This document shows positions 25,106 through 37,377 of a DNA stretch of 64,000 nt, one piece after another. A program made the position numbers and the translations under genes. The first letter of the stretch is position 1. The number at the start of each line of letters is the position of its first letter. The DNA comes from Psychrobacillus insolitus (GTDB lineage Bacteria; Bacillota; Bacilli; Bacillales_A; Planococcaceae), in the NCBI RefSeq assembly GCF_003254155.1, contig NZ_QKZI01000003.1:166711-230710 (forward strand), written 5' to 3'. A model generated the notes under the pieces. The model saw only the letters and a program-made list of their open reading frames with translations. It was not told the origin of the DNA and made no database searches.

Positions 25106-26042
25106 ATTCAAATGTTGGTTTATAGAATGAGCGGTTTTCTAATGCAAATAGACGCTCTGTAAATTCGCCAGGTTCTGTTTTATCTAATGCACGATTAAGC
25201 ATATTCATCTTCGCATCAATATTATCAATATAATGTAAGATCTCTGCTTCGCGAAGCATTGGACGTTTTGGGCTACCCCATTCTTCTTTACCATGATGAG
25301 AAAGGACCATATGTTGAAGAAGCATGATTTCTTCCCCTTCTATTTCAAGTTCTTCTGCTGCTTTTGAAATTTCATTGACCATTATCGTAATGTGACCAAG
25401 TAAATTTCCTTCTACTGTGTACGTCGTTGCTACCGGACCTGTAAGTTCTGCTACTTTCCCGATATCATGCAAAATAATACCAGCATATAGAAGATCTTTA
25501 TTCAACGTTGGGTAGAGCTCACATAATGATTTACCAAGTCGTAACATCGATACTACATGATCGATTAAACCTGACGCATAGTCATGATGATTTTTCATAG
25601 CTGCTGGGTACGTCATAAATGCAACCTGATGCTTTTTCAATAAATGGCGAGTAATGCGTTGTATTACCGGATTTTTCATCTCAAAGAAATATTGCATTAA
25701 CTCTTCCATCAGCTCTTCTTTTGGTTTTTCAGAAGAAGGTACAAGATCTTGAATTTCTATAGGCTCATCTGTTTTCACTGGTCGAATGCTTTTCACACGA
25801 AGTTGAAATTTCCCACGATAATCTTGAATTTCTCCACCTACACGAACAATTTGGCCTGCAGCGAATAGTTTTTCATGCTCATCATTCGTATCCCAAAGTT
25901 TCGCTTCAATATCTCCACTTTTATCTTGTAAGACTAGTGACATAAATGGTTTACCTACTGTTGTTACGCCTTTTGAAGATTGCTTAATGAGTAAGAAATG
26001 ATCTACTGGATCTCCTACTCGTAGTTGTGTAATCTTTGTCAT
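25104..26042 (-). CDS. yhaM: 3'-5' exoribonuclease YhaM
   Basis: A 312-residue exonuclease with an N-terminal OB-fold (about residues 1-105) and an HD phosphohydrolase domain ([13 protein letters not shown]; later [12 protein letters not shown]). YhaM trims RNA 3' ends and also acts on DNA in Gram-positives. The ATG at 26042 has GGGAGGGA upstream and overlaps the yhaN stop by four bases; an upstream extension lies inside yhaN. Third gene of yhaO-yhaN-yhaM, which suggests a DNA repair role too. Confidence 0.92.
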   Translation of the reverse strand: MTKITQLRVGDPVDHFLLIKQSSKGVTTVGKPFMSLVLQDKSGDIEAKLWDTNDEHEKLFAAGQIVRVGGEIQDYRGKFQLRVKSIRPVKTDEPIEIQDLVPSSEKPKEELMEELMQYFFEMKNPVIQRITRHLLKKHQVAFMTYPAAMKNHHDYASGLIDHVVSMLRLGKSLCELYPTLNKDLLYAGIILHDIGKVAELTGPVATTYTVEGNLLGHITIMVNEISKAAEELEIEGEEIMLLQHMVLSHHGKEEWGSPKRPMLREAEILHYIDNIDAKMNMLNRALDKTEPGEFTERLFALENRSFYKPTFE

Positions 26043-28756
26043 TGCACAATCCCTCCCTTTTCGTTTAATAATGTCTCTACTTGTACAATATGCGCATCTT
26101 TCCAAACATATTGCATATTTTCATGGCATGTAAAGTAGAGTAATTGATGTTGTTCCTGTAGCTCCGTCATTAATTGTACCATTTGTTGTAGTCGGAAACG
26201 ATCGAAATGTACAAATGGATCGTCCATAATGATAGGAAAAGGTGCCTTATTCTTTAAAGAAACGGCAAGTGCTAGTCTAAGTGAAATATAGGCTTGCTCT
26301 TTTGTCGCTTGACTTAACTCTGCAATCTTAAATCGCTGACCAGTTTTTTTTATTGCTTCAAAGTTGCCTTCTGGCGTCAATTCAAGCTTTTCATATGCTT
26401 TTCCTGTTAACGTGTGAAAATAACTTTGCGCACTTTCTAGAACTTCCGGTAATTTTTCTTCTTTTAACTGACTCATTATTTGTTTGATTGCTTCAACAAC
26501 CGCTTTAAATGCAGCCCATTTTTTCACTAATTGTTGTAGTTCTGCTTTTTTCTGCTCCAAGTGTTGCAATTTTTCACTCTGCTCATCATCTTCTATGAGT
26601 TTAGTAGATCTATATGATAATGACGCTTTTTCTTCCACTAGCTTGTTTCGCTGTTCTTGCAGAGTTTTTAGGTTTTCATTACATTTGATTTCAAAATTTC
26701 CATCAAAATCTTCTAATCCTATTTTCTTCTTTCCTAATTGTAGTTCTATTTGTACTAATTCTTTTTCTAATGTTAACTTCTGTTCGTATATATGATACGC
26801 AGCGTAATAATCATTTTCTGATTCTACTTTTGCTTCATGAAAAAGTAGATCCATATTTTCACTGTATGCATTTAGAAGTAACTGATTTTCCTTTAGCCTT
26901 ACATCTATTTCTTTTTTCTGCTTATCCATATTTGCCGATTCTTCTATTCTTTTCTTTTCGCTTAAATAGAACTCTCGCAATTGATGAAATAGCATACCTT
27001 CTACCAAAGAAATATTGCTTAACTCCTGCGCTTGTTTCTCTAACTTTTGCAATCTGCTTCTTACCTCATATAGATTAGTCTCCATATGTTCTAGCTGTAT
27101 TTGTTGATCCTGAATTTTACGGAAACGATTAAACAACTCTGGTAACAAACTAGGAGAAAGCTGCTCGCTTATATGATAAGTCGTTAAAAATATTTGTACA
27201 CCTTGCTCAATCCGACGTTTTTCCTGTTCTAAGGCATTAATCGCTTGTTCAAGCTGCTTTACTTGGTCTTGAAGGGTTTGATGTTCCTTCACTAGTAAAC
27301 GCTCGTATGCTTTTATATCATTCGTTTTTTGCATTGTTTTTTGAATAAAATAAAAGCCAGCATACACTGGTCCACATATAATTATTGCTATTAGAGCAAT
27401 GATCCAGTTAGATTGTAAGAAACTAAAAACGAATCCAAGTATTAGAATAAGACCTATGAATAGAAATCCAATCCCTTGTGCTTCGTTCTTTTTAGAAGAA
27501 GTTCGACTTGTCCGTTTTGCATCTGTCATACGTGCTTGCTGTTGCTGTAAATCTTCCGTCTTCATTTGCAATAAACGTGATTCTTGTTGTAATTCACTTT
27601 CTAGCTGTTCGTGCTTTTTCAGTAATGACACAAGCTTATCTTCTTGTTGGATGGACACATCTGCCTCGACAATATGCGTTAAACTTTTCTCCCAATCTAC
27701 TCCGACTAAAGCTAATTGCTGCATTTGGCTTTGCAATGTATTGCTGTGTTCTTCTTCAATTTGTATTCGCTTCGCCCTTAGCTCATGCCACTCTGTTTCA
27801 TATGCTAAAAAAGACCGTATTTCTTCAAGTTGTTGTACTGTTATTGTTTCATTGTTATTTATTAGGACTTTTAAATTTCCAATTAACTGCTCGTTTTCTA
27901 TTTTGATGTTTATTTCTTTATCTTTTATCACTTCAAATCTACGAATACCATCAGGTGGGAATGTTTGATTCTTTACCGTTTCTAGCGCATGTATTAGTTC
28001 TACTTCCTTTACCTTTATCGGATGTAGCTGTTTCCATTGCATATACTGTTGTAATTGACTAGACAGTGCTTTCTCATCTTCACTAAAACGTTCTAATTCA
28101 ATATCAATTTCCTTTAATCTTTGCATTGAAGGTTCGTATTTATCTGCTTCTTCTATTAATTTTTTCCATTCAACCTCTAACTCTCTTACTTCTTCTATTT
28201 TTTGATTGATCAACGGCTTTTTGCCAGTAGGTTTGAATAACTCTCCCATTTCTTTTACGAATTGTGCTTCTACACTGGATAAGGTATCCATACCTGTTGT
28301 GCCGGAGGAAAGTAGTGTTCTTGTTAGCTCGTCTTCTGTCATTTTTTCAAAACCTTGTAATTGTAACAATGAAAATGAAAAAATGGCTTCGAAATCTGCA
28401 CGGCTATAAGAATGGAGCAGGGATGCTAATTCTTTTTCTCCAGCACGTGTTCCATCTTCGAAGTATAGAGTGACATCTCCACTTGCCTTACCTTTTACAC
28501 GCTCAATTACTACACGAGCCCCATGATCATCCAAAATTTGAATCCTTCCACCATACTTGGCTCCACTTTTCGGTTCATATCTTAACACCTGTGCATTCCT
28601 TTGTGGAAACCCAAATAATATATGCAAAATGAATTGTTGGATTGTAGACTTTCCAGCTTCATTTTCCCCAAAGAAAACATTTATTCCATCTATTAAATTG
28701 ATTTCAACATTTTCATGTTTTCCAAAACCATATATATGTAGCTTTTCAATCAGCAC
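26039..28756 (-). CDS. yhaN: SMC-like ATPase YhaN
   Basis: A 905-residue SbcC/Rad50-like protein: Walker [10 protein letters not shown] at residues 30-38, long coiled coils, and C-terminal Walker [14 protein letters not shown]. In the middle (about residues 418-470) two hydrophobic helices interrupt the coil, a feature of YhaN that suggests membrane attachment at the coil apex. It partners the YhaO nuclease. The start is GTG at 28756, three bases after the yhaO stop, with GGGGGA as ribosome site. Confidence 0.88.
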   Translation of the reverse strand: MLIEKLHIYGFGKHENVEINLIDGINVFFGENEAGKSTIQQFILHILFGFPQRNAQVLRYEPKSGAKYGGRIQILDDHGARVVIERVKGKASGDVTLYFEDGTRAGEKELASLLHSYSRADFEAIFSFSLLQLQGFEKMTEDELTRTLLSSGTTGMDTLSSVEAQFVKEMGELFKPTGKKPLINQKIEEVRELEVEWKKLIEEADKYEPSMQRLKEIDIELERFSEDEKALSSQLQQYMQWKQLHPIKVKEVELIHALETVKNQTFPPDGIRRFEVIKDKEINIKIENEQLIGNLKVLINNNETITVQQLEEIRSFLAYETEWHELRAKRIQIEEEHSNTLQSQMQQLALVGVDWEKSLTHIVEADVSIQQEDKLVSLLKKHEQLESELQQESRLLQMKTEDLQQQQARMTDAKRTSRTSSKKNEAQGIGFLFIGLILILGFVFSFLQSNWIIALIAIIICGPVYAGFYFIQKTMQKTNDIKAYERLLVKEHQTLQDQVKQLEQAINALEQEKRRIEQGVQIFLTTYHISEQLSPSLLPELFNRFRKIQDQQIQLEHMETNLYEVRSRLQKLEKQAQELSNISLVEGMLFHQLREFYLSEKKRIEESANMDKQKKEIDVRLKENQLLLNAYSENMDLLFHEAKVESENDYYAAYHIYEQKLTLEKELVQIELQLGKKKIGLEDFDGNFEIKCNENLKTLQEQRNKLVEEKASLSYRSTKLIEDDEQSEKLQHLEQKKAELQQLVKKWAAFKAVVEAIKQIMSQLKEEKLPEVLESAQSYFHTLTGKAYEKLELTPEGNFEAIKKTGQRFKIAELSQATKEQAYISLRLALAVSLKNKAPFPIIMDDPFVHFDRFRLQQMVQLMTELQEQHQLLYFTCHENMQYVWKDAHIVQVETLLNEKGGIVQ

Positions 28757-28759
28757 TCA

Positions 28760-29968
28760 CTATTCCCCCTTTGTCGTTACAACTTCAGAGAGCATTTGCT
28801 CCACTTCTTTTATCGTTTCTTCTACATCATTCTGGTTCATCGCAGGTATAAATCTACTGCCTTGTGGATGCTGATATACATCTTTCAATACGCGCTTCCA
28901 ATCTTGTATATCCCACTCATTGATTAACTCTAAAACCATTGTCGATTCTTTCAATTTTATTGTAGGAACTTCCATATGTAGCTCTTTAACGATGAGAAAA
29001 GGATTAGTAGTTTCTGTACTCTCTTGGATGATTGTTAGCCACTCTTCTTTAGAAGATGTATCAAAAATCTCTCTTGTTTCATCTGTCATATTTATCAAGG
29101 TAAGTTCTACTATTGCATTTCCGAATTCTTCCCTAAATTTATTTAGAGATTGATCGATACGTTGAATTAATTCATTGGCGTGAACTATTCCTTCACATGA
29201 AACTTCAAGTGTGTCATATATAAAAGCAGATGTAGGAATAAATGTAAAATCTACTTTATTTTTTGATAAAGTTACGTCATAAAAACCTTTCATACCTTTT
29301 TCGTTCCGATGCCTACTTTGCGTGTTACCCGGATAAACAATTGGAGGATCAGGGTGCAATGTTTGTCTCTTATGAATATGACCTAATGCCCAGTAATCAT
29401 ATCCTTTCTCCAGTAAATCGTTTTTTCGAAAAGGAGCATACACATCATGTTCGGTATTGCCTTCCACACTTCCATGAAGCATGCCTATATGAAATGCATC
29501 GTTATCTGCCATAGGATAGAATGAATGCATTGCTTCACGTATATGTCTTTCCTTGTAGCTAAAACCTGTTATATGCACTATTTCTCCGTTTAGCTTCAAT
29601 GTTTTCGTTTCTACACTCTCTCCAAATACATATACATTTTCCGGAAGTTGAAAGCGAACCCAGTTTCCACTTAAGTGGTCATGGTTTCCATAGCAAATGT
29701 AAAGAGGTATTCCTTCTGCCTGTAATCTTTCCATCCCTTGTTGAAATAAATGCTGTGCACGTAAACTCCGATTTTCTCCATCATAGATATCCCCTACAAT
29801 TAAAACGAAATCAGGCTTATGTTCAATTGCATATGCAATAATGTTTGAAAATGCATGAAATGTACTTTCACGTATATCTTTCCACCTGTTCTTAGGAATA
29901 GCTGAAATCCCTTTAAATGGACTGTCTAAATGTAAATCTGCTATATGTAGAAATCGAACGTCTGTCAT
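28760..29968 (-). CDS. yhaO: SbcD-like metallophosphoesterase YhaO
   Basis: A 402-residue calcineurin-type nuclease of the Mre11/SbcD group. Metal motifs in order: HIADLHLDSP (residues 8-17), GDIYDGEN, YGNHDH, LHGSVEG and GHIHKRQ. With YhaN it should form a DNA end-processing complex. First gene of yhaO-yhaN-yhaM; GGTGA precedes the ATG. Confidence 0.9.
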   Translation of the reverse strand: MTDVRFLHIADLHLDSPFKGISAIPKNRWKDIRESTFHAFSNIIAYAIEHKPDFVLIVGDIYDGENRSLRAQHLFQQGMERLQAEGIPLYICYGNHDHLSGNWVRFQLPENVYVFGESVETKTLKLNGEIVHITGFSYKERHIREAMHSFYPMADNDAFHIGMLHGSVEGNTEHDVYAPFRKNDLLEKGYDYWALGHIHKRQTLHPDPPIVYPGNTQSRHRNEKGMKGFYDVTLSKNKVDFTFIPTSAFIYDTLEVSCEGIVHANELIQRIDQSLNKFREEFGNAIVELTLINMTDETREIFDTSSKEEWLTIIQESTETTNPFLIVKELHMEVPTIKLKESTMVLELINEWDIQDWKRVLKDVYQHPQGSRFIPAMNQNDVEETIKEVEQMLSEVVTTKGE

Positions 29969-30082
29969 TTATTTCACCCCATTCAAAAAACGAATATTTG
30001 TTCTTATTTTAACATATTTCAATAGGAAATTACTAACTTTTTATGTATACTATAGATAATAATAACAAAGGGGTGTTGACTG

Positions 30083-30268
30083 TTGAAATCGTATAAATTT
30101 ACTGCATTTGAACCAACAGGGAAGGTCATTACAGAGGAAACTTGGACGTATGAAAATGACGACGAGGCGAAGGTAAAAGGGGAACTAGCAATAGAAGAAA
30201 AAGGCTTGACAGGAATAACTCACAGGCTAGTAAACAGCTCTGGAAAACTTGTATTATTTCATGTTTAA
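30083..30268 (+). CDS. yhzD: YhzD-like small protein
   Basis: A 61-residue protein matching the YhzD family in length and pattern (FEPTGK near the start, GKLVLFHV at the end). The start is TTG at 30083, eight bases after AAAGGGGTG. It lies divergent from yhaO as in B. subtilis. Function unknown. Confidence 0.78.
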   Translation: MKSYKFTAFEPTGKVITEETWTYENDDEAKVKGELAIEEKGLTGITHRLVNSSGKLVLFHV

Positions 30269-30270
30269 TT

Positions 30271-30391
30271 AGAAAAGCGCAAGCGCCTATCTCTGCCCCG
30301 ACAGGCAAATGGGGAATCGCGAGGAGGCAGCTCCTCAGCCACCGCAGTGATTACCCATTTGACCCCGAGGGGCAAGGCGCTGGAGCTAGAC
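30271..30391 (+). repeat. GCGCAAGCGCC-type intergenic repeat (family C)
   Basis: Starts GAAAAGCGCAAGCGCC and ends CAAGGCGCTGGAGCTAGAC, with inner GAGGAGGCAGCTCCTC and CAAATGGG/CCCATTTG arms, so most of it can fold on itself. This type of element is common between genes in Bacillaceae and Planococcaceae. A truncated start is also at 51036. Confidence 0.75.
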
Positions 30392-30409
30392 AGATTTTGC
30401 AGGATTTTT

Positions 30410-30665
30410 TTATACTTTCTTATCTTTTGAGAAAAGCATAAGCTCCCTTTTCTAAATGGACGTTGTCGGTTCGCTTTGGACGAAACCTTTTGTAGTAGAA
30501 TAAACGAGAAAAAGAATGAGGAGGTGAAGAAAGTGACACAGTCACTTTCTTCACCTCCTCCTCTTTTTATTTAAGTGTAAGTCTTTCGTACTGTCCAGAG
30601 CGATCTAGAAAAAATCGTACAACCTGTTTTCGAAGTCGAGGAAATTCTTATACTTTCTTATCTTT
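30410..30665. repeat. 18-bp direct repeats flanking hairpin element
   Basis: TTATACTTTCTTATCTTT occurs exactly at 30410-30427 and 30648-30665, on both sides of family B copy 2. Together with family C this explains the 400-bp gap between yhzD and the thioredoxin-like gene. Confidence 0.7.
30430..30570 (+). repeat. Hairpin repeat family B, copy 2
   Basis: Conserved part GGACGTTG, CGCTTTGGACGAAAC, GTAGTAGAATAAACGAGAA, then a perfect 20-bp stem (30518-30537 with 30541-30560), loop ACA, and a T-rich tail. Only the first six stem bases (GAGGAG) and the loop-proximal GAC are like copy 1; the rest differs yet pairs perfectly. Confidence 0.8.
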
Positions 30666-30675
30666 CGGAATTGAT

Positions 30676-31026
30676 TTATTTATTCATAAAAGCTTTGATT
30701 TCTTCTTCTGGCATGGATGAATCGCATTTCACGTTTACTGTGTCACCATTAGTGAAGATGAAACCAGGAACCGTTGGAATGTCGTATTCATTTCGGAAGG
30801 CCGTAATACCTTCCATATCAGATTCTTCCACACTATTGACATAATAGATATGAGTATCAGTTTCTTCAGCAACTTTTTTTAGTTTTTTAATGAATATTTG
30901 ACAATAAGGACATACAGCCTTGCCGATATAGATAACGGCTTCGCCTTCCCCTTTTACCAATTCCTGTGCTTTTACGGAATCTATTTTATCAAAACTAGCT
31001 ATATTTTCTTCATAAGTAGCAATCAT
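30676..31026 (-). CDS. Thioredoxin-like CPYC protein
   Basis: A 116-residue thioredoxin-fold protein with redox motif CPYC (Cys39, Cys42) and the cis-proline TVPG. It is close to the bacteriocin transport accessory (PedC/BrcD) group of small thioredoxins. No signal peptide, so it acts in the cytoplasm. CPYC is the motif typical of glutaredoxins; its place 70 bases downstream of gshF suggests a glutathione-linked partner, though the fold looks like thioredoxin. AAGGAGG precedes the ATG. Confidence 0.78.
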   Translation of the reverse strand: MIATYEENIASFDKIDSVKAQELVKGEGEAVIYIGKAVCPYCQIFIKKLKKVAEETDTHIYYVNSVEESDMEGITAFRNEYDIPTVPGFIFTNGDTVNVKCDSSMPEEEIKAFMNK

Positions 31027-31096
31027 TGTTCAACCTCCTTTTTCTAATGTCATTATTATATAACAATGTGTAAATGAGCGTTTTTTTAGTGTACCC

Positions 31097-33370
31097 CTAA
31101 TTTGACTGACTTTGCAATAGTTCAGGGAATAAATAATGTATGATATGCATAGTCAAACGTCGAGACTCTCCTTTATATGGATGGATATGCATATACATGG
31201 ATGGATTAAAGTTCGCCTCAATAATTCCATAAGCATTTTTATTAGCTGCAGGAACTTCTGTATTTTCAATAATCAAATCGATCCCACTAATTTTAGCTCC
31301 AAGTGCAGATACCGCATCCACCGCTATTTTTTTATAATCATCCGGAATTTGATCTGTCACATCGATCGAGTCTCCACCTGTACTAATATTAGAATTTTCA
31401 CGCAGATAGATGATTTCATCATTTTTTGGAATCGAATCCATTTGATATCCTTGACCTTTTAGCATAAGGTTCTCCAATTCACCTAATTGTATACTTTCTA
31501 AAGGGGTCCTATGGTCTTTTCCTCTTAACGAATCACGATTCTTTTGAATGACTAACTCTTCGATTGTATGTTTACCGTCACCTTTAACATTCGCAGGAAT
31601 TCGTAATAAAACAGCATAAACCTTATCATTTAACACAAAAAATCGATATTCTGTTCCACTAAGAAATTCTTCTATTAATACAGAAGAATCTTCTTTAAAT
31701 GCTAATGTGATGGCTTTTTGATAATCTTCATAATTTGGGCCTTCTTTGAAGATAGATATTCCTAATCCATAGTTTGTTGTTTTCGGCTTCACAACAAAAG
31801 GTTTGTTGGAAAATATATCATAGGAAAGTAAAGCTTTTTCTATTGTCTGAAATTCCTTACCTTGCGGCACCCGGAATCCATGTTGTTGAAGAATTTTCTT
31901 TGTTACTGTTTTATTTTCCATAATTAAAGTTGATACATAGCTATCTTTACTAGTCATATTACCATTTTTCACATATTCAACATGATCTTTTAATTGAAGC
32001 TTCAAAAATTGATCTTGACGATCCAAAATTTCTACTTGGATTCCTTGTTGAATGGCATCAAATATTAAAATCTGTGTGGACAACTCCATGTCAGTAAATC
32101 CAGTTAATTGATATGGCTTATCCCATGATTTTGCATAATTTTCTTTAGCAATACACGTAGCTACTTGACTTTGACTGCTTTTCTCACTCTCTTTATACAG
32201 TCTTCCAGCTAAAGTCTTGCTTGGGTCCATTAGCATTTCTCTCAGGCGAGCAAATAGCTTATTTGAAATAGTTAAATTTAAAGTTGCTGCTAAATGTTCC
32301 ATCTCATCAATCACATTTTTAGCTTCTGTTTCAAATTGTGTATGCTCTAATGGGTGCTCAAGAGCCACTATATCATTGTAAAAGTCGCCCATTTTTACCC
32401 ACTCATCACAATTTTCTCCTTCATCTTTCCAGAGTAAATAAATTAAGAAAAGATGGAGAAATTCTGCTTGTTCATAACCAATTCCATACGGTTCAAAAGG
32501 ATTTAAATCTATATTTCGCAATTCAATATACCTAATGCCGTGATCCGCTAGATCTGAAACATGATATCCGCCTCTTAAACGGACAGGTGAATAAAATTCT
32601 TTTTCTTCTGATAGAATACCTCTTTTAACCATAGAAGAAAGGTCTGATAGATAGGTCTGTATGCTACTATATGACACTTGAACATCATCAGAATTAGTAT
32701 AACCATATTTACTGTTTCGAATGCTTCTTACTGCCTCTTTCAAAGATTCTTCTTCAAAAAAGTTCTTTTCACTACTAGGAGAAGCACCATAAAAATAAGT
32801 AAATAACCATCGATAATGTAAATAGTTTCTTGTGGTTTTTAGATAAATCTCTGTTTTAAAATGGCGATAATCTTTAATCTCCGATTGTGTGTTAAATAAC
32901 GCTTGAATTAACTCATCGCCAAATTCAAAGTTAAAATGAACACCACAAATCATTTGTTTACGACGACCATAAGAATTGGATAAAGTTTGACGATATTGAA
33001 CATTTTCTACACTTTTCAATTTTGCAATCACAATATTTTCTTCTTTTTCTGGTAACTGTGGCGGCATACTTAATGGCCAAAGCATCTCATTATTACCCAT
33101 AGAACGATAAGCAACATCATGGATCGCTGCTAAGTAATTAAACTGTTCCTCTAATGTCTCCGTAACAGGTGTGATTATTTCCATCTGTAATTCTGAAAAA
33201 TCGCGCTGAATATACGGATGATCATCTCGCTGCGAAATACTTTTAGGATGATCTGTTTTAGCTAAATTTCCGGATAAGTCAACTCGTTTACTTTCTTTTT
33301 CAATCCCATAACGAGCTTTTAATAAGAATGGTTTAACAAGGTCATTAACTAACATTTTTTTAATATCCAT
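31097..33370 (-). CDS. gshF: Bifunctional glutathione synthetase GshF (GshAB)
   Basis: About 757 residues, two enzymes in one chain. The N-terminal two-thirds (about 40-440) is a glutamate-cysteine ligase (YLAAIHDVAYRSMGNNEMLWPLSMP, IRYIELRNIDLNPF); the C-terminal third (about 500-750) is a D-Ala-D-Ala-ligase-like ATP-grasp (PFVVKPKTTNYGLGI, GIIEANFNPSMYMHI) that adds glycine. Together they make glutathione from Glu, Cys and Gly. The ATG at 33370 is used; a TTG six codons upstream at 33388 has its own GGGGTGAG, so it is an equal candidate. It stands upstream of a CPYC thioredoxin-like gene and downstream of the glutathione-dependent formaldehyde genes. Confidence 0.9.
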   Translation of the reverse strand: MDIKKMLVNDLVKPFLLKARYGIEKESKRVDLSGNLAKTDHPKSISQRDDHPYIQRDFSELQMEIITPVTETLEEQFNYLAAIHDVAYRSMGNNEMLWPLSMPPQLPEKEENIVIAKLKSVENVQYRQTLSNSYGRRKQMICGVHFNFEFGDELIQALFNTQSEIKDYRHFKTEIYLKTTRNYLHYRWLFTYFYGASPSSEKNFFEEESLKEAVRSIRNSKYGYTNSDDVQVSYSSIQTYLSDLSSMVKRGILSEEKEFYSPVRLRGGYHVSDLADHGIRYIELRNIDLNPFEPYGIGYEQAEFLHLFLIYLLWKDEGENCDEWVKMGDFYNDIVALEHPLEHTQFETEAKNVIDEMEHLAATLNLTISNKLFARLREMLMDPSKTLAGRLYKESEKSSQSQVATCIAKENYAKSWDKPYQLTGFTDMELSTQILIFDAIQQGIQVEILDRQDQFLKLQLKDHVEYVKNGNMTSKDSYVSTLIMENKTVTKKILQQHGFRVPQGKEFQTIEKALLSYDIFSNKPFVVKPKTTNYGLGISIFKEGPNYEDYQKAITLAFKEDSSVLIEEFLSGTEYRFFVLNDKVYAVLLRIPANVKGDGKHTIEELVIQKNRDSLRGKDHRTPLESIQLGELENLMLKGQGYQMDSIPKNDEIIYLRENSNISTGGDSIDVTDQIPDDYKKIAVDAVSALGAKISGIDLIIENTEVPAANKNAYGIIEANFNPSMYMHIHPYKGESRRLTMHIIHYLFPELLQSQSN

Positions 33371-33456
33371 TTTAACTATATCTCCCAATTATCTCACCCC
33401 TTCAGACTATTTCTTTTTTTTAGATCGTTAACTGGAATACACGACAAAATGCAGTA

Positions 33457-33499
33457 AACGAAAATATCTACATTTAGCTGCAATGTAGATATTTTCGTT
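33457..33499. terminator. Perfect 18-bp hairpin after S-formylglutathione hydrolase
   Basis: Arms AACGAAAATATCTACATT and complement with a seven-base loop. It may terminate the fghA transcript (minus) though the following T-run is short. Next to it (33507-33535) is a piece like the family A module (GAGACATTTTCTGGACAG). Confidence 0.6.
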
Positions 33500-33559
33500 A
33501 GCTTGTTTTATTTGAGACATTTTCTGGACAGGCTTATATCGTGCAAAGTGTTTCTAACT

Positions 33560-35657
<2,098 letters not shown>

Positions 35658-35769
35658 CTAAACCAATATATACTGTGATTCTCCTCGTTCAAATGACAGC
35701 TGCTAACTTACAAAGCACTCCTAATTTCTGTTATTTTCTTTTCTACTATTCCCATGATTATATGTTAGA

Positions 35770-35793
35770 ATACAATACTGACATTTTTGTCAC
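35770..35793. promoter_or_regulatory. Operator-like repeat, copy 2 (hxlR side)
   Basis: Exact copy of the 24-bp sequence at 35583-35606, 38 bases before the hxlR-type start, in the same orientation. Likely binding site of the HxlR-family protein. Confidence 0.75.
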
Positions 35794-35830
35794 TAAAGAC
35801 CGTGATATTAATAGAAAGGAATGACAATAC

Positions 35831-36193
35831 TTGGTGATTCATTATAAAGATAAAACTTTTTTCACTGGCAAAGATTTGGCTTTATCAATTATAGGTGGAC
35901 GTTGGAAAATATCGATTATATGGTGTTTTATCCAACAGTCCCCATTAAGGTTAAGTGAAATACAAAAAAAACTTCCCGATGTCAATCAACGCATGCTAAT
36001 TAGACAATTAAGGGAATTAGAAGATGATAAAATAATTACTAGATTTGTATATCCTGTTGTACCTCCTAAAGTAGAGTATCAACTAAGCGAAATTGGTCGA
36101 CTCTTAGAACCCGTTGTAACTTCCATCTGTGATTGGGGAGATAATTTTAGTGACTTATTAGAAAAAAACGATAATAAAACATCAGTTGATTAA
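35831..36193 (+). CDS. HxlR-family transcriptional regulator
   Basis: A 120-residue winged-helix protein with the family pattern (ALSIIGGRWKISIIW, QRMLIRQLRELE, PPKVEYQLSEIG). Members include HxlR, the formaldehyde-responsive activator of the ribulose-monophosphate genes, and thiol sensors such as HypR and YodB. It has two cysteines, Cys32 at the end of the first conserved helix and Cys100 near the C-terminus. The start is TTG at 35831, after AAAGGA. It is divergent from frmA-fghA and the same 24-bp palindrome precedes both, so control of that operon in response to formaldehyde or thiol stress is a strong inference. Confidence 0.85.
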   Translation: MVIHYKDKTFFTGKDLALSIIGGRWKISIIWCFIQQSPLRLSEIQKKLPDVNQRMLIRQLRELEDDKIITRFVYPVVPPKVEYQLSEIGRLLEPVVTSICDWGDNFSDLLEKNDNKTSVD

Positions 36194-36429
36194 AATTCAA
36201 GACGATTTTGATTAGTTTTAATTTTAAAATTTACACAAATAATATGCAAGAATTTATGCAAAGGTCATAAGCAATCTATTTCCTTGAAAATCGATGAAAG
36301 CCGTTGGAAGAGTTAGGTTCGGGCGATAATAAATAAAAATTGCACAAACGGTTCTAAAAATGAAAGCCTTGGAACGCTGATGTCTTCTCGTTCACCAATC
36401 TTCATTGTGGTTCCTTTATCAAATTCAAA

Positions 36430-36459
36430 GGGACGTAAACCTTAATCGGTTTACGTCCC
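36430..36459. terminator. Terminator between hxlR-type gene and yhaR
   Basis: Perfect 12-bp arms GGGACGTAAACC / GGTTTACGTCCC, six-base loop. Serves the convergent genes. The 36194-36429 stretch before it shows no gene. Confidence 0.75.
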
Positions 36460-36464
36460 TTTTA

Positions 36465-37244
36465 TTATTCTCCTTTAAAAGCGGGTTTACGCTTTTCTAC
36501 GAATGCTGTAATCCCCTCTTTATGATCTACAGATTTGCGCAAGGTAGATTGTGTTACCGCTTCTTTTTGAAGAATCATTTCTAATTCTTTTATTTGACCA
36601 GCATGTAAAATTTCTTTTGATGCTATAAGAGAAGCAGTTGCGGATTCTAATAATTTTTGTGCGTAAGACGTTGCCGTCGCCCAACCAAGCCCATCTGAAG
36701 CAACTTCGTCTACTAGACCAACCGCTTTTGCCTCTTTTCCATTAAATAGTTGACCACTCCACATTATCTGCTTGGCTTTTGGAATTCCTACTCTTTCCTT
36801 CAAGAAGAAATGTCCTCCTCCATCTGGTACTAATCCAATTCCACTAAAATTCATCGCTAACTTACTATTTTCTTCCGCTATAATAATATCGCATCCAAGT
36901 ACTAGACTAAATCCAAGACCGGCTGCTGCTCCGTGAACTGAAGCAATTGTGAGTTGTGGCAAAGTATACAGTGCCAATGCAATACGAGAAACATATTCCA
37001 TTGCTTCTTCAATATTAAAAGGATTTTCTGTATCAAGCATTGCTTTTACATCGCCACCTGCTGAAAATACGCGACCTTCCCCTTTTAACAATAAAACTTG
37101 TATCGACGTATCTTGTTTTATCGACTCAAAAAATTCAGCTAGCTCCATCATCATTACTTCATTCATTGAATTCATAGCTTCCGGACGGTTTAATGATAAT
37201 GTTGCAATTCTCCCACTTTTTTCAACTAGTAATGTTTTGTACAT
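36465..37244 (-). CDS. yhaR: Enoyl-CoA hydratase/isomerase family (YhaR-like)
   Basis: About 259 residues, crotonase fold. Oxyanion-hole segments SAGGDVKAML (about residues 61-70) and HGAAAGLGFSLVLGCD, and acidic residues near GLVPDGGGHFF, are typical. It hydrates or isomerises an acyl-CoA; the exact substrate is unknown. The ATG at 37244 is seven bases after AAGGGG; one two codons earlier is too close to it. Similar to B. subtilis yhaR. Confidence 0.82.
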   Translation of the reverse strand: MYKTLLVEKSGRIATLSLNRPEAMNSMNEVMMMELAEFFESIKQDTSIQVLLLKGEGRVFSAGGDVKAMLDTENPFNIEEAMEYVSRIALALYTLPQLTIASVHGAAAGLGFSLVLGCDIIIAEENSKLAMNFSGIGLVPDGGGHFFLKERVGIPKAKQIMWSGQLFNGKEAKAVGLVDEVASDGLGWATATSYAQKLLESATASLIASKEILHAGQIKELEMILQKEAVTQSTLRKSVDHKEGITAFVEKRKPAFKGE

Positions 37245-37327
37245 ATTCATTCCCCTTTATTTGTGAATACTCATTCATACTTATATTTAGTTCGACATTG
37301 GATAAAACTTTCCCTTTATTATTGAAC

Positions 37328-37364
37328 AAAAAAGAGTCTCCTACATTTTATTGTAGAAGACCCT
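37328..37364 (-). terminator. Terminator after yheA
   Basis: Minus-strand arms AGGGTCTTCTACA / TGTAGGAGACTCT (two mismatches) followed by six Ts. Confidence 0.7.
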
Positions 37365-37377
37365 TATTGATTACATA

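Noticed and set aside
30410..30665. Insertion sequence with direct-repeat target duplication
   Set aside because: No transposase or terminal inverted repeats; 18 bp is long for a target duplication and the same word occurs in another repeat region.
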